From: Caballeronia sp. SEWSISQ10-4 2
GTDB taxonomy: Bacteria > Pseudomonadota > Gammaproteobacteria > Burkholderiales > Burkholderiaceae
Direction of reading: 5' to 3'
Assembly (NCBI RefSeq): GCF_030464885.1
Contig: NZ_JALPRJ010000004.1
Coordinates: 62,001 to 126,000, forward strand
DNA: 64,000 bases
The position numbers were made by a program, and so were the translations under genes. This document shows, piece by piece, positions 27,868 to 36,972 of this stretch; positions within the stretch are counted from its first letter, which is position 1; every line of letters begins with the position of its first letter. Below the pieces are notes generated by a model. It was not told where the DNA came from and searched no databases. It was given only the letters and a program-made list of their open reading frames with translations.

Positions 27868-28748
27868 CTTTCGATCAATGGATGCGCGCGAGTCTCGACC
27901 GCGTGGAAACGGCGCTGGAGCATTATTTGCCGGGTACGGACGTCGCGCCCGCCAAACTGCACGAAGCCATGCGCTACGCGGTGCTCGGCGGCGGCAAGCG
28001 GGTTCGCCCGCTGTTGTGTCACGCGGCCGGTGAGCTGACCGGCGCGGGCTCGCAACAGCTCGAGGCGGCGAGCGCGGCGCTCGAGATGATTCACGTGTAT
28101 TCGCTGGTGCATGACGACATGCCGGCCATGGACGACGACGCCTTGCGTCGCGGAAAACCAACGGTACACGTGCAATATGACGAAGCGACGGCATTATTAG
28201 TCGGTGACGCATTGCAGTCCCAGGCTTTCGTTGCGCTGACGGTGGACAACGGTTTGAGCGTGGCGCAGCAGGCGGCGCTCACGCGCGAACTGGCGTTGGC
28301 AAGCGGTTCGGTCGGCATGGCGGGCGGCCAGGCGATCGATCTGGAGAGCGTGGGCCGTAAGCTCTCTCGCCCGGAACTGGAAACCATGCACCGCAAGAAA
28401 ACCGGCGCGTTGCTGCGCGCGTCCGTGCGAATGGGTGCACTCTGTGGCGAAGCGCCGGATGCGGCCGCCATGAGCGCGCTGGACGCCTACGCTGCGGCTG
28501 TCGGTCTCGCGTTCCAGGTAGTGGACGACATTCTCGACGTCACAGCCGACTCGGCCACGCTGGGCAAAACGGCTGGCAAGGACGCGAAGGACGACAAGCC
28601 GACCTACGTGTCGATCATCGGACTCGATGCATCGCGCGAACTGGCGGCGCAACTGGGCCGCGACGCGCACGCCGCGCTCGCGCCTTTTGGCCCGCGGGCC
28701 GGTCGGCTCGGGGAATTAGCCGACCTGGTTGTAAACCGGGTGCACTGA
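27864..28748 (+). CDS. ispA: farnesyl/geranyl diphosphate synthase
   Basis: This 294-residue trans-prenyltransferase condenses isopentenyl diphosphate with DMAPP and GPP to make farnesyl diphosphate. The first aspartate-rich motif is HDDMPAMDDDALRRG (about 91-105), and the second is VVDDILDVTAD (about 220). The conserved GGGKRVRPLLCHAAGEL lies near residue 40. The start overlaps the xseB stop, and dxs follows 110 bases later, so the genes form the common isoprenoid-precursor operon. Confidence 0.96.
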   Translation: MTFDQWMRASLDRVETALEHYLPGTDVAPAKLHEAMRYAVLGGGKRVRPLLCHAAGELTGAGSQQLEAASAALEMIHVYSLVHDDMPAMDDDALRRGKPTVHVQYDEATALLVGDALQSQAFVALTVDNGLSVAQQAALTRELALASGSVGMAGGQAIDLESVGRKLSRPELETMHRKKTGALLRASVRMGALCGEAPDAAAMSALDAYAAAVGLAFQVVDDILDVTADSATLGKTAGKDAKDDKPTYVSIIGLDASRELAAQLGRDAHAALAPFGPRAGRLGELADLVVNRVH

Positions 28749-28857
28749 AACATACGATAAAACGCGGGACCGGCGGGCGTGCCTTATGCATGCTGCGTTA
28801 AGCAACACCGGGCAAAAACCGAACGGCTTCCGCCAGTTTTCCTAAAATGGGACGACG

Positions 28858-30774
28858 ATGTACGACTTGCTGAAAACCATCGACGATCCGGCCGCCTTGC
28901 GCGCCCTGGACCGCCACCAACTAAAACCGCTGGCCGAAGAGCTGCGTGCCTATGTGCTCGACAGCGTGTCGCAGACGGGCGGGCATTTGTCGTCGAATCT
29001 CGGGACGGTCGAACTGACGATCGCGCTCCATTACGTCTTCGATACCCCGCACGACCGCATCGTGTGGGACGTCGGTCATCAGACTTATCCGCACAAGATC
29101 CTAACGGGTCGCCGCGATCAGATGAAGACGCTGCGCCAGGCAGGCGGCATTTCCGGCTTCCCGCGCCGTAGCGAATCGAAATACGACACCTTCGGCACCG
29201 CGCATTCCAGCACCTCCATTTCGGCGGCGCTCGGCATGGCGATCGCCAGCAAATTGCAGGGTGACAACCGTTATTCGATCGCCGTGATCGGCGACGGCGC
29301 GATGACCGCCGGCATGGCCTTCGAAGCCATGAACAACGCGGGCGTGGCCGACGACGTGCCATTGCTCGTGATCCTGAACGACAACGACATGTCGATCTCG
29401 CCGCCGGTCGGCGCGCTGAATCGCCATCTCGCGCGGTTGATGTCGGGGCGTTTCTATGCGGCGGCGCGTGCCGGCGTCGAACGGGTGCTGCGCGTGGCTC
29501 CTCCCATGCTCGATCTCGCTCGCAAGCTCGAGGAGCATGCGAAGGGCATGATCGTGCCGGCCACGCTGTTCGAGGAATTCGGTTTTAACTACATCGGACC
29601 GATCGATGGTCACGATCTCGAATCGCTGATCCCGACGCTGCAGAACATCAAGGAATTGCGTGGCCCGCAGTTCCTGCATGTGGTGACGAAGAAGGGGCAG
29701 GGTTACAAGCTCGCCGAAGCCGATCCGGTCCTCTATCACGGCCCCGGCAAGTTCAATCCGGCGGAAGGCATCAAGCCGTCGACGGCGCCATCGAAGAAGA
29801 CCTACACGCAAGTATTCGGCGAATGGCTGTGCGACGCTGCCGAGCAGGATTCTCGGGTGGTCGGCATCACGCCGGCCATGCGTGAGGGCTCGGGCATGGT
29901 GGAGTTTGAAAAGCGTTTCCCGGACCGCTATTTCGACGTGGGCATTGCGGAACAACACGCCGTGACGTTCGCGGGCGGTCTCGCCGCCGACGGCATGCGT
30001 CCGGTTGTCGCAATTTATTCCACGTTCTTGCAGCGCGCCTACGACCAGCTGATTCACGACGTCGCGTTGCAGAACCTGCCGGTGGTATTCGCCATCGACC
30101 GCGCCGGTCTGGTTGGCGCGGATGGCGCGACGCACGCTGGTAATTACGATCTCGCGTTCCTGCGCTGCATCCCGAATATGACGGTGATGGCGGCTTCAGA
30201 CGAAGATGAGTGCCGTCAGATGCTTTACACGGCTTTGCAGCAGCCGAATCCGTCCGCCGTGCGTTATCCGCGCGGTGCGGGCACGGGCGTGAAAATCGTC
30301 AAGAAGATGACGGCGATTCCGCTCGGCAAGGGCGAGATCCGGCGCGAATCGTCGCAGAAAGCGGGTTCAGGCAAGCGCATCGCGATCCTTGCGTTCGGCA
30401 CGATGGTTGCCCCCGCGCTGGCGGCGGCCGAGGAAATCGACGCCACCGTCGCGAACATGCGCTTCGTGAAACCGGTCGATGCCGATCTGCTGCGTGAACT
30501 CGCCGCCACCCACGACGCGCTCGTGACCGTGGAAGAAGGCGCGATCATGGGCGGTGCGGGCTCGGCGTGCGTGGAAAGCCTGTTGGCGAGCGCGGTCATC
30601 AAGCCTGTGCTGCAACTCGGCTTGCCTGACCTGTTCATCGATCACGGGGACCCGGTCAAGCTGCTTGCATCGTGCGGGCTGGATGGCGAGGGTATCGCCA
30701 AGTCGATTCGCGAGCGCTTTCTCAATAATGCTGTCGAAAGCGATGCGGGCAAGCTGACAAAACGCGTCGCCTGA
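28858..30774 (+). CDS. dxs: 1-deoxy-D-xylulose-5-phosphate synthase
   Basis: This 638-residue thiamine-diphosphate enzyme makes DXP from pyruvate and glyceraldehyde 3-phosphate, the first step of the MEP isoprenoid pathway. TPP binding is shown by [19 protein letters not shown] near 145 and the His-containing [15 protein letters not shown] near 70. The transketolase C-terminal half includes [20 protein letters not shown]. Length matches the family (about 620-640). The preceding prenyl synthase gene uses products of the same pathway. Confidence 0.97.
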   Translation: MYDLLKTIDDPAALRALDRHQLKPLAEELRAYVLDSVSQTGGHLSSNLGTVELTIALHYVFDTPHDRIVWDVGHQTYPHKILTGRRDQMKTLRQAGGISGFPRRSESKYDTFGTAHSSTSISAALGMAIASKLQGDNRYSIAVIGDGAMTAGMAFEAMNNAGVADDVPLLVILNDNDMSISPPVGALNRHLARLMSGRFYAAARAGVERVLRVAPPMLDLARKLEEHAKGMIVPATLFEEFGFNYIGPIDGHDLESLIPTLQNIKELRGPQFLHVVTKKGQGYKLAEADPVLYHGPGKFNPAEGIKPSTAPSKKTYTQVFGEWLCDAAEQDSRVVGITPAMREGSGMVEFEKRFPDRYFDVGIAEQHAVTFAGGLAADGMRPVVAIYSTFLQRAYDQLIHDVALQNLPVVFAIDRAGLVGADGATHAGNYDLAFLRCIPNMTVMAASDEDECRQMLYTALQQPNPSAVRYPRGAGTGVKIVKKMTAIPLGKGEIRRESSQKAGSGKRIAILAFGTMVAPALAAAEEIDATVANMRFVKPVDADLLRELAATHDALVTVEEGAIMGGAGSACVESLLASAVIKPVLQLGLPDLFIDHGDPVKLLASCGLDGEGIAKSIRERFLNNAVESDAGKLTKRVA

Positions 30775-30793
30775 TCGAAGGACGTGTGGTGAA

Positions 30794-30816
30794 GGCGGGC
30801 GTCGGGGACGCCCGCC
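30794..30816 (+). terminator. hairpin between dxs and folE2
   Basis: Perfect 10-bp GC-rich stem GGCGGGCGTC / GACGCCCGCC with a three-base loop, just after the dxs stop. No T-tract follows, so it may be a weak or Rho-assisted stop, or an RNA-stabilising hairpin. Confidence 0.45.
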
Positions 30817-30865
30817 GGGTCTCATCCGTGCGCGGCAAAATTCGCGCGACGGGCAAGGAAAAAGA

Positions 30866-31684
30866 ATGAATCAGATGAATCCCGCCTTTGCGATGCCCGA
30901 CGTTCAGAGTTCGCTCGACGTCCGGCAGATCTCGATCCAGCGCGTGGGCGTAAAAGCGGTCCGATATCCGCTTACCATCCGGACCTCCAGCGGCGAATTG
31001 CAGCCGGGTGTCGGTCTCTGGAATCTCGACGTTCATCTTCCCGCCGATCAAAAAGGCACGCACATGTCGCGGTTCGTCGCGTTACTCGACGAGCATCGCG
31101 CGCCGCTCGATCAGGCCGCTTTTCGCACCATGCTCGTCGCGATGCTGGCAAAGCTTGAAGCGCATTCCGGGCGTATCGAGGTGTCGTTTCCGTACTTCGT
31201 CATGAAGACAGCACCGGTGTCGGGCGTGCAGAGCCTGATGGATTACGAGGTCACGCTGACTGGCGAAATGCGTGGCGGCGAATGTGGCGGCGAGACGCGG
31301 ATCTCGCTGAAAGTGCTCGTGCCGGTGACGAGTTTATGCCCGTGCTCGAAGCAGATCTCGCAGTACGGCGCGCACAACCAGCGATCGCATGTGACGATCG
31401 CCGCCGAGTTCAAGGGTGATGTCGCGATTGAAGATTTGATCCGGATTGCAGAAGAAGAGGCGTCGTGCGAGTTGTGGGGCTTGCTGAAGCGGCCCGACGA
31501 GAAGTTCGTGACCGAGCGTGCTTACGAGAACCCGAAATTCGTTGAAGACCTGGTCCGCGATGTGGCCACGCGCCTGAATGCGGACGAACGGATTGTGTCG
31601 TATGTGCTGGAAGCCGAGAATTTCGAGTCGATCCACAATCACAGCGCCTACGCCGTGATCGAGCATGACAAGCGGGTTTCGTAA
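30866..31684 (+). CDS. folE2: GTP cyclohydrolase IB
   Basis: This 272-residue enzyme converts GTP to dihydroneopterin triphosphate for folate or modified-nucleoside synthesis, and is the metal-flexible alternative to FolE. Family motifs visible are [13 protein letters not shown] at the N-terminus, [11 protein letters not shown], the catalytic cysteine in [19 protein letters not shown] (about 150-168), and [18 protein letters not shown] near the end. It starts at ATG 30866. In some bacteria this isoform is zinc-regulated, but I see no operator here. Confidence 0.95.
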   Translation: MNQMNPAFAMPDVQSSLDVRQISIQRVGVKAVRYPLTIRTSSGELQPGVGLWNLDVHLPADQKGTHMSRFVALLDEHRAPLDQAAFRTMLVAMLAKLEAHSGRIEVSFPYFVMKTAPVSGVQSLMDYEVTLTGEMRGGECGGETRISLKVLVPVTSLCPCSKQISQYGAHNQRSHVTIAAEFKGDVAIEDLIRIAEEEASCELWGLLKRPDEKFVTERAYENPKFVEDLVRDVATRLNADERIVSYVLEAENFESIHNHSAYAVIEHDKRVS

Positions 31685-31720
31685 GCCTTGGTAGTCTGAA
31701 GAACGCGCCGCTTTGGAAAC

Positions 31721-32749
31721 TTACGCGGCCGCCAGGGAAGTCAGATCCCAGCGTGGTTTCACCGTGAACGCGTAGTCCCGCACGGCCTGATCGGGCCAGC
31801 GCGCCAGCCTCAAAGCACCCGCGAGCGCGATCATTGCGCCGTTATCGGTACATAGCGATAAATCGGGGTAATGCACTTCGAAGTGGCGCTTTTTCGCGGC
31901 GGCGGACAGTGCCTCACGCAACTGCCGGTTCGCTCCCACGCCACCCGCCACGACCAGCCGCTTCAGTCCCGTTTGCTTCAACGCTGCGATGGACTTTGTA
32001 GTCAGGACATCGACTGCTGCATCCACAAAACCACGCGCCAGATCTGCTTTCGATTGCTCGCAGACGTTCGTGCCCAGCTTGCGGCTGTGAGTGAGTACCG
32101 CGGTTTTTAACCCGCTGAAACTGAAATCCAGGTCGCCGGAATGCAGCATCGGGCGCGGCAGTTTAACTGCGCCGGGCGTACCGAATTCGGCGAGCCGCGA
32201 GACTTCCGGGCCGCCCGGATAGCCGAGACCGAGGAGTTTTGCGGTTTTATCGAAGGCTTCGCCGGCGGCGTCGTCCAGCGTCTCGCCGAGCGTTTCGTAC
32301 TCGCCCACGTCTGTGACACGCATCAATTGCGTATGGCCGCCCGACACCAGCAACGCGACGAACGGAAACGGCGGAGGCTCGCTCACCAGTAGCGGCGACA
32401 GCAGATGCCCTTCCAGATGATGAATCCCGACGGTCGGCAGATCCCACGCCATGGCAAGCGCGTTCGCAATGCTTGCGCCCACCAGCAGTGCACCGGCGAG
32501 GCCAGGGCCTTGGGTGAAAGCGATAGCGTCGATGTCCGTTGGCGCTGTCCCGGCTTCCGCCATCACTTGTTCGAGCAGCGGCAGCGCCCGGCGGATATGG
32601 TCGCGGGAGGCCAGTTCCGGCACTACGCCGCCGTATTCCCGATGCATCGCGATTTGCGAATGCAGTGCGTGCGAAAGCAGGCCGCGCTCGGTGTCGTAGA
32701 GTGCAAGGCCGGTTTCGTCGCAGGAGCTTTCGATGCCTAGAACAAGCAT
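31721..32749 (-). CDS. tsaD: tRNA t6A37 threonylcarbamoyltransferase subunit
   Basis: This 342-residue ASKHA-fold protein transfers the threonylcarbamoyl group to A37 of ANN-decoding tRNAs. [19 protein letters not shown] is the standard N-terminus, so 32749 is the start; a reading 66 codons longer is rejected. The metal site is [15 protein letters not shown] (H-x3-H near 110), and [15 protein letters not shown] and [12 protein letters not shown] are typical late motifs. It is convergent with folE2 and divergent from the HI0933-type gene. Confidence 0.96.
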   Translation of the reverse strand: MLVLGIESSCDETGLALYDTERGLLSHALHSQIAMHREYGGVVPELASRDHIRRALPLLEQVMAEAGTAPTDIDAIAFTQGPGLAGALLVGASIANALAMAWDLPTVGIHHLEGHLLSPLLVSEPPPFPFVALLVSGGHTQLMRVTDVGEYETLGETLDDAAGEAFDKTAKLLGLGYPGGPEVSRLAEFGTPGAVKLPRPMLHSGDLDFSFSGLKTAVLTHSRKLGTNVCEQSKADLARGFVDAAVDVLTTKSIAALKQTGLKRLVVAGGVGANRQLREALSAAAKKRHFEVHYPDLSLCTDNGAMIALAGALRLARWPDQAVRDYAFTVKPRWDLTSLAAA

Positions 32750-32964
32750 GGGGCGGAGGTGTTTAGAGTAACGGATAAGTATAACAGTGGGCGGGTTCGG
32801 GTTCGTTCGCCCAGAGGCGTTGTTCTTGGGCGGTTTGGCAGCGGCCAATGTGGGCCAAGGACGGACCGCTGCGCCCGGAAGCCGCAACGCGAGACTCACG
32901 TTGGCTGCCAGCCGAACCCGCCTAACCCCGGAACGCGAGCAAGCCACCCGTTACAATGCGCGCC

Positions 32965-34176
32965 ATGGAAACCTACGATATCGCAGTCATCGGCGCGGGC
33001 GCGGCCGGCATGATGTGCGCCGCCGTGGCCGCGCAAAACGGCCGGCGCGTGGTGCTGATCGACCACGCGGAACGGCTCGCGGAAAAAATCCGCATCTCGG
33101 GCGGCGGCCGCTGCAACTTCACGAACATCAATGCTGGACCGGCGAACTTTTTGTCGGCGAATCCGCACTTTTGCCGTTCCGCGCTCGCTCGCTATACGCC
33201 GCAGGATTTTCTCGCGCTGCTCAAGCGTCATCGCGTCGCGTGGCACGAGAAACACAAAGGCCAGCTTTTCTGCGATGACTCCAGCGAGTCGATCATCCAG
33301 CTCCTGAAAAGCGAATGCGACGCGGGCGACGTGACCTGGCGACGGCCAGTCACCGTCGACACGGTCCGCCACGACGGAACCCGTTTTTTCCTCGACAGCA
33401 CCGCCGGTACGATCTCGAGCGCCGCGCTCGTCGTAGCAACGGGCGGCTTGTCGATCCCGAAAATCGGCGCGACGGATTTTGCGTATCGGCTGGCCAAGCA
33501 ATTCGGCCACAAGCTCATCGATACCCGTCCCGCCCTGGTACCGTTGACCTTCGCTCCGGTCGACTGGGAGCCGTTCGCGGCGTTGTCCGGGTTATCCGTG
33601 CCAGTGGAACTCAGCGCGGGCGCGGGTCGCGGCCGGGGGGAGTTCGCTGAGGATTTGTTGCTGACGCATCGCGGTTTGTCGGGTCCGGGTGTGCTGCAGA
33701 TTTCCAGCTACTGGAATCCATCGGAGCCAATTTGCATTGACTTGTTGCCCGGCGTCGATGCCACCAGCGAGCTGGTGGCGGCCAAGCGGGAAACCCGCAA
33801 ACAAGTCGGCACGTTTCTCGCCGAACGTGTGCCTGTCCGCCTCGCGCAAACCTGGCTCGACGTGCAGCGCGTCCCCGCGGACGCAAGGTTAGCCGATCTC
33901 CCCGATAAAACCCTGCGCCAGATCGGCGAATCGTTGTCGCGCTGGACGCTAACGCCGAACGGCACGGAAGGGTACCGGAAGGCCGAGGTCACGCGCGGCG
34001 GCGTGGACACCCGCGAGCTTTCATCCACGACCATGATGAGCTCGCGCGTCGCGGGTTTGTATTTCATCGGCGAAGCAGTCGATGTCACCGGCTGGCTCGG
34101 TGGATACAACTTCCAGTGGGCGTGGGCATCGGGCGTCGCGGCGGGCAAAGCAGCGGCTGAACTGGCCCGCACCTAG
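32965..34176 (+). CDS. HI0933/YhiN-family FAD-dependent oxidoreductase
   Basis: This flavoprotein of about 403 residues has the FAD motif YDIAVIGAGAAGMMCAAVAA and the family hallmark KIRISGGGRCNFTNIN (about 40-60). The C-terminal GLYFIGEAVDVTGWLGGYNF motif is typical and closes the FAD site. ATG 32965 was chosen; an ATG three codons upstream is also in frame and overlaps a TACAAT -10-like sequence. The physiological substrate of the HI0933 family is unknown. It sits in the stable core between tsaD and yqeY. Confidence 0.9.
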   Translation: METYDIAVIGAGAAGMMCAAVAAQNGRRVVLIDHAERLAEKIRISGGGRCNFTNINAGPANFLSANPHFCRSALARYTPQDFLALLKRHRVAWHEKHKGQLFCDDSSESIIQLLKSECDAGDVTWRRPVTVDTVRHDGTRFFLDSTAGTISSAALVVATGGLSIPKIGATDFAYRLAKQFGHKLIDTRPALVPLTFAPVDWEPFAALSGLSVPVELSAGAGRGRGEFAEDLLLTHRGLSGPGVLQISSYWNPSEPICIDLLPGVDATSELVAAKRETRKQVGTFLAERVPVRLAQTWLDVQRVPADARLADLPDKTLRQIGESLSRWTLTPNGTEGYRKAEVTRGGVDTRELSSTTMMSSRVAGLYFIGEAVDVTGWLGGYNFQWAWASGVAAGKAAAELART

Positions 34177-34523
34177 AACTGCAAAGGCATGACCAGTATG
34201 GCTTTCACCGATAACAGCCGGTATCCGCGGTGCGCGCTTTCCCCTGGGAAATCCTGTTTTCGACCTGCTATACTGTTTCGTTCGTAGCGGCAATCGGCGC
34301 AAGCGCAAATGAGTGACAACCGGGCGGTGATCCATGCAAAAAAGAGGTCGATCCCTGCCGCGAGCAAGCACTTGGCATCGTGCCTGCCGGCTTCAAAAGG
34401 TCCCGAATCACCCCTGTTCATGATCCCGCTTGAGGAAACGTCCCAAGCGGGTTTTTGCTTTAGCGCCTTGAACGGCCAGATGTTCGCATTCTCTCAACAC
34501 AGCACCAGCAGAGTTCCCAAGCG
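34177..34523. other. intergenic interval before yqeY, no rpsU
   Basis: 347 bases without a convincing gene. A TATACT box at 34269-34274 could start a short transcript that would end at the terminator at 34425-34456, giving an RNA of roughly 170 bases; the matching -35 is poor. No ribosomal protein S21 reading frame was found on either strand, although rpsU often occupies this place ahead of dnaG. Confidence 0.5.
34425..34456 (+). terminator. intrinsic terminator upstream of yqeY
   Basis: Stem CCCGCTTG / CAAGCGGG with an 11-base loop, followed directly by TTTTT. It ends transcription coming from the left before yqeY-dnaG-rpoD. Confidence 0.85.
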
Positions 34524-34970
34524 ATGAGCCTCAAAGACCAGATCACCGACGACATGAAAACCGCGATGCGCGCACGTGAAACCGAGCGCCTCGGCACCAT
34601 CCGGCTGCTGCTCGCGGCGATCAAGCAGCGCGAAGTCGACGAGCGTGTGACGCTGGACGACGCGGCCATCACGGCGGTCATCGACAAAATGATCAAGCAG
34701 CGCAAGGATTCGATCAGCCAGTTCCAGACGGCGGGACGCGACGATCTCGTGGCGAAGGAACAGGCCGAGCTGGGCGTGCTGGCGGCCTACATGCCCGAGC
34801 AATTGTCGGATGAAGCCATCAACGCCGAGATCCAGGCGGCGGTGGCGGCAACCGGCGCCGCCGGGCCGCAGGACATGGGCAAGGTGATGGGCGTGCTGAA
34901 ACCGAAGCTGGCGGGCCGGGCGGACATGACGGCAGTGTCGGGCCTGGTAAAAGCCGCGCTCGCCAAATAA
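34524..34970 (+). CDS. yqeY: GatB/YqeY domain protein
   Basis: This 148-residue protein is the stand-alone YqeY domain, related to the C-terminal tRNA-binding domain of GatB. MSLKDQITDDMKTAMRARET and LAAIKQREVDERVTLDD are family motifs, and GPQDMGKVMGVLKPKLAGRA is the conserved C-terminal motif. Its cellular role is not firmly established; a tRNA-dependent amidotransferase-like or tRNA-binding role is inferred from the domain. It heads the yqeY-dnaG-rpoD group. Confidence 0.94.
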   Translation: MSLKDQITDDMKTAMRARETERLGTIRLLLAAIKQREVDERVTLDDAAITAVIDKMIKQRKDSISQFQTAGRDDLVAKEQAELGVLAAYMPEQLSDEAINAEIQAAVAATGAAGPQDMGKVMGVLKPKLAGRADMTAVSGLVKAALAK

Positions 34971-35007
34971 GCTCCCTTGTAAAAGCCAGACAAGAAAACT
35001 CAATTTA

Positions 35008-36891
35008 GTGATTCCGCATTCGTTTCTTCAGGACTTGCTGAACCGCGTCGATATCGTCGACGTGGTGGGCCGGTTCGTCCAGTTGAAGAAGGGCGGCGCG
35101 AACTTCATGGGCTTGTGCCCGTTCCATAACGAGAAGAGCCCGTCGTTCACGGTCAGCCCGACAAAGCAGTTCTATCACTGCTTCGGCTGCGGCGCGCACG
35201 GCACGGCGATCAGTTTCCTCATGGAGCACACCGGGCTCACATTCCCGGAAGCAGTCAAGGAACTCGCCCAGTCGTGCGGCTTGACTGTGCCGCAGGAACC
35301 GTCCATGCGCGGCGGCGGTGGATCGGGCGGCGAGGGTTACGCGCCCGCACCGAGCAAGGCCGTCAGCGCCGCGTTGACCGAAGTGATGCAGGCCGCTTGC
35401 GAGTTCTATCGCAAGCAATTGCGCGGGGCGCCTAACGCTATCGAATACCTGAAAAAACGCGGGCTCACAGGTGAAATCGCGTTGCGCTTCGGGCTCGGTT
35501 ATGCGCCGGACGGCTGGCAGAGTCTGGAAGCGGCGTTCCCCGATTACAAGAACGACAACCTGGTGGAAGCAGGGCTTGTGATCGTCAGCGAGAAAAGCGA
35601 CAACCAGGGCCAATCCCGTCGATACGACCGCTTTCGCGAACGGGTCATGTTCCCCATCCGCAACGTGAAGGGCAACGTGATCGGCTTTGGCGGGCGCGTG
35701 CTCGACGGCGGGGAACCGAAGTACCTGAATTCGCCGGAAACGCCGTTGTTCAGCAAGGGCAGCGAGTTATATGGACTCTTCGAAGCCCGGCTGGCCATTC
35801 GTGAACTTGGGTATGCGCTGGTCGTCGAAGGCTACATGGACGTTGTCGCGCTGGCGCAACTGGGTTTTGCGAACGCGGTCGCCACGCTCGGCACGGCTTG
35901 CACGCCGATCCACGTTCAAAAGCTGTTTCGTCAGACGGATACCGTCGTATTCAGTTTCGATGGCGATTCTGCCGGCCGCCGCGCTGCGCGCCGTGCGCTG
36001 GACGCGTGCCTGCCGCACGCCGCCGACAACCGCACGATCCGCTTCCTGTTCTTGCCAAAGGAACATGATCCAGACAGCTACGTGCGTGAATTCGGCACGG
36101 ACGGTTTCGGCGAGCAGGTCGATCACGCGATGCCGCTGTCGCAATTCCTGCTGAACGAAGTCCTGAACGACAAGGAACTGGACCAGCCGGAAGGCCGGGC
36201 CAAGGCGCTCTTCGACGCCAAGCCGTTGCTCCAGGCGTTGCCGGCCAACGCGCTGCGCGTGCAGATCCTGCACATGCTGGCCGATCGGCTGAATACACCG
36301 TTTGGTGAAATCGCGGCATTGTGTGACATCGATTCGCGTGCGGCGGCCGTCGCACGCGCCGCGTTGCCGAAGAGCGAGCGTCGTCGCGTAAAAGGCCACG
36401 AGCAGCGCGCGTTGCGCAATCTCGTGATGTATCCGGCCATTTACGCAACGCTCGACCACGAAAGCGAGCAGACGCTCGTGACCATGACCGAGCATGGCGA
36501 GTTGTTCAGCGAGGTGATCGGGCACGCGCGGGAACTGGGCGAGACGGCGGAATTCCAGATGTTGTCGGATCTCTTGCGCAACGCCGCAAATGCCCCGACT
36601 TACGAGGATATCTTCCAGGAAATTCTCGCCTATGATGAAAATGTACGGGATCTGTTGATGCGCGATCCAGCGGACGAAAGCGCCAACGAACGCGTGCAGG
36701 AGCAGAAAAAGCTGCTCGCGGAAGAGTTGCATGCCACGGTTGTCAAGCTGCGTCACGACAGCTATAGGAATCGGCTGGATCAACTGGCGCAGCAATCGAG
36801 CTTGACTGCGGAAGAAATTGCCGAATTTTCGGATTTATCGGCTAAAGCTGCTCAAATTAAGGCCTTGCGTGGGGTGAGCCGGGACATTTAA
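35008..36891 (+). CDS. dnaG: DNA primase
   Basis: This 627-residue primase makes RNA primers for DNA replication. It starts with GTG at 35008 (MIPHSFLQDLLNRVDIVDVV). The CHC2 zinc finger is CPFHNEKSPSF...YHCFGCGAHG (about 41-68). The TOPRIM domain shows LVVEGYMDVVALAQLG and VFSFDGDSAGRRAARRAL with the catalytic acidic residues. The C-terminal region (about 450-627) is the helicase-binding part. It lies 37 bases after yqeY and 81 bases before rpoD, the classical macromolecular-synthesis arrangement. Confidence 0.97.
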   Translation: MIPHSFLQDLLNRVDIVDVVGRFVQLKKGGANFMGLCPFHNEKSPSFTVSPTKQFYHCFGCGAHGTAISFLMEHTGLTFPEAVKELAQSCGLTVPQEPSMRGGGGSGGEGYAPAPSKAVSAALTEVMQAACEFYRKQLRGAPNAIEYLKKRGLTGEIALRFGLGYAPDGWQSLEAAFPDYKNDNLVEAGLVIVSEKSDNQGQSRRYDRFRERVMFPIRNVKGNVIGFGGRVLDGGEPKYLNSPETPLFSKGSELYGLFEARLAIRELGYALVVEGYMDVVALAQLGFANAVATLGTACTPIHVQKLFRQTDTVVFSFDGDSAGRRAARRALDACLPHAADNRTIRFLFLPKEHDPDSYVREFGTDGFGEQVDHAMPLSQFLLNEVLNDKELDQPEGRAKALFDAKPLLQALPANALRVQILHMLADRLNTPFGEIAALCDIDSRAAAVARAALPKSERRRVKGHEQRALRNLVMYPAIYATLDHESEQTLVTMTEHGELFSEVIGHARELGETAEFQMLSDLLRNAANAPTYEDIFQEILAYDENVRDLLMRDPADESANERVQEQKKLLAEELHATVVKLRHDSYRNRLDQLAQQSSLTAEEIAEFSDLSAKAAQIKALRGVSRDI

Positions 36892-36902
36892 GACACGCAT
36901 GC

Positions 36903-36908
36903 TACAAT
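36903..36908 (+). promoter_or_regulatory. possible rpoD promoter -10
   Basis: TACAAT in the dnaG-rpoD gap, 65 bases before the rpoD ATG, with GGGACA 16 bases upstream as a weak -35. An internal rpoD promoter is usual in this operon, but this particular box is only a visual match. Confidence 0.35.
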
Positions 36909-36972
36909 TAAAGGTTTTCAGCAAGTTGTTTTTTTGACATTTGTGCTCATTTGCGAGAGAGGTGAGGCACGC

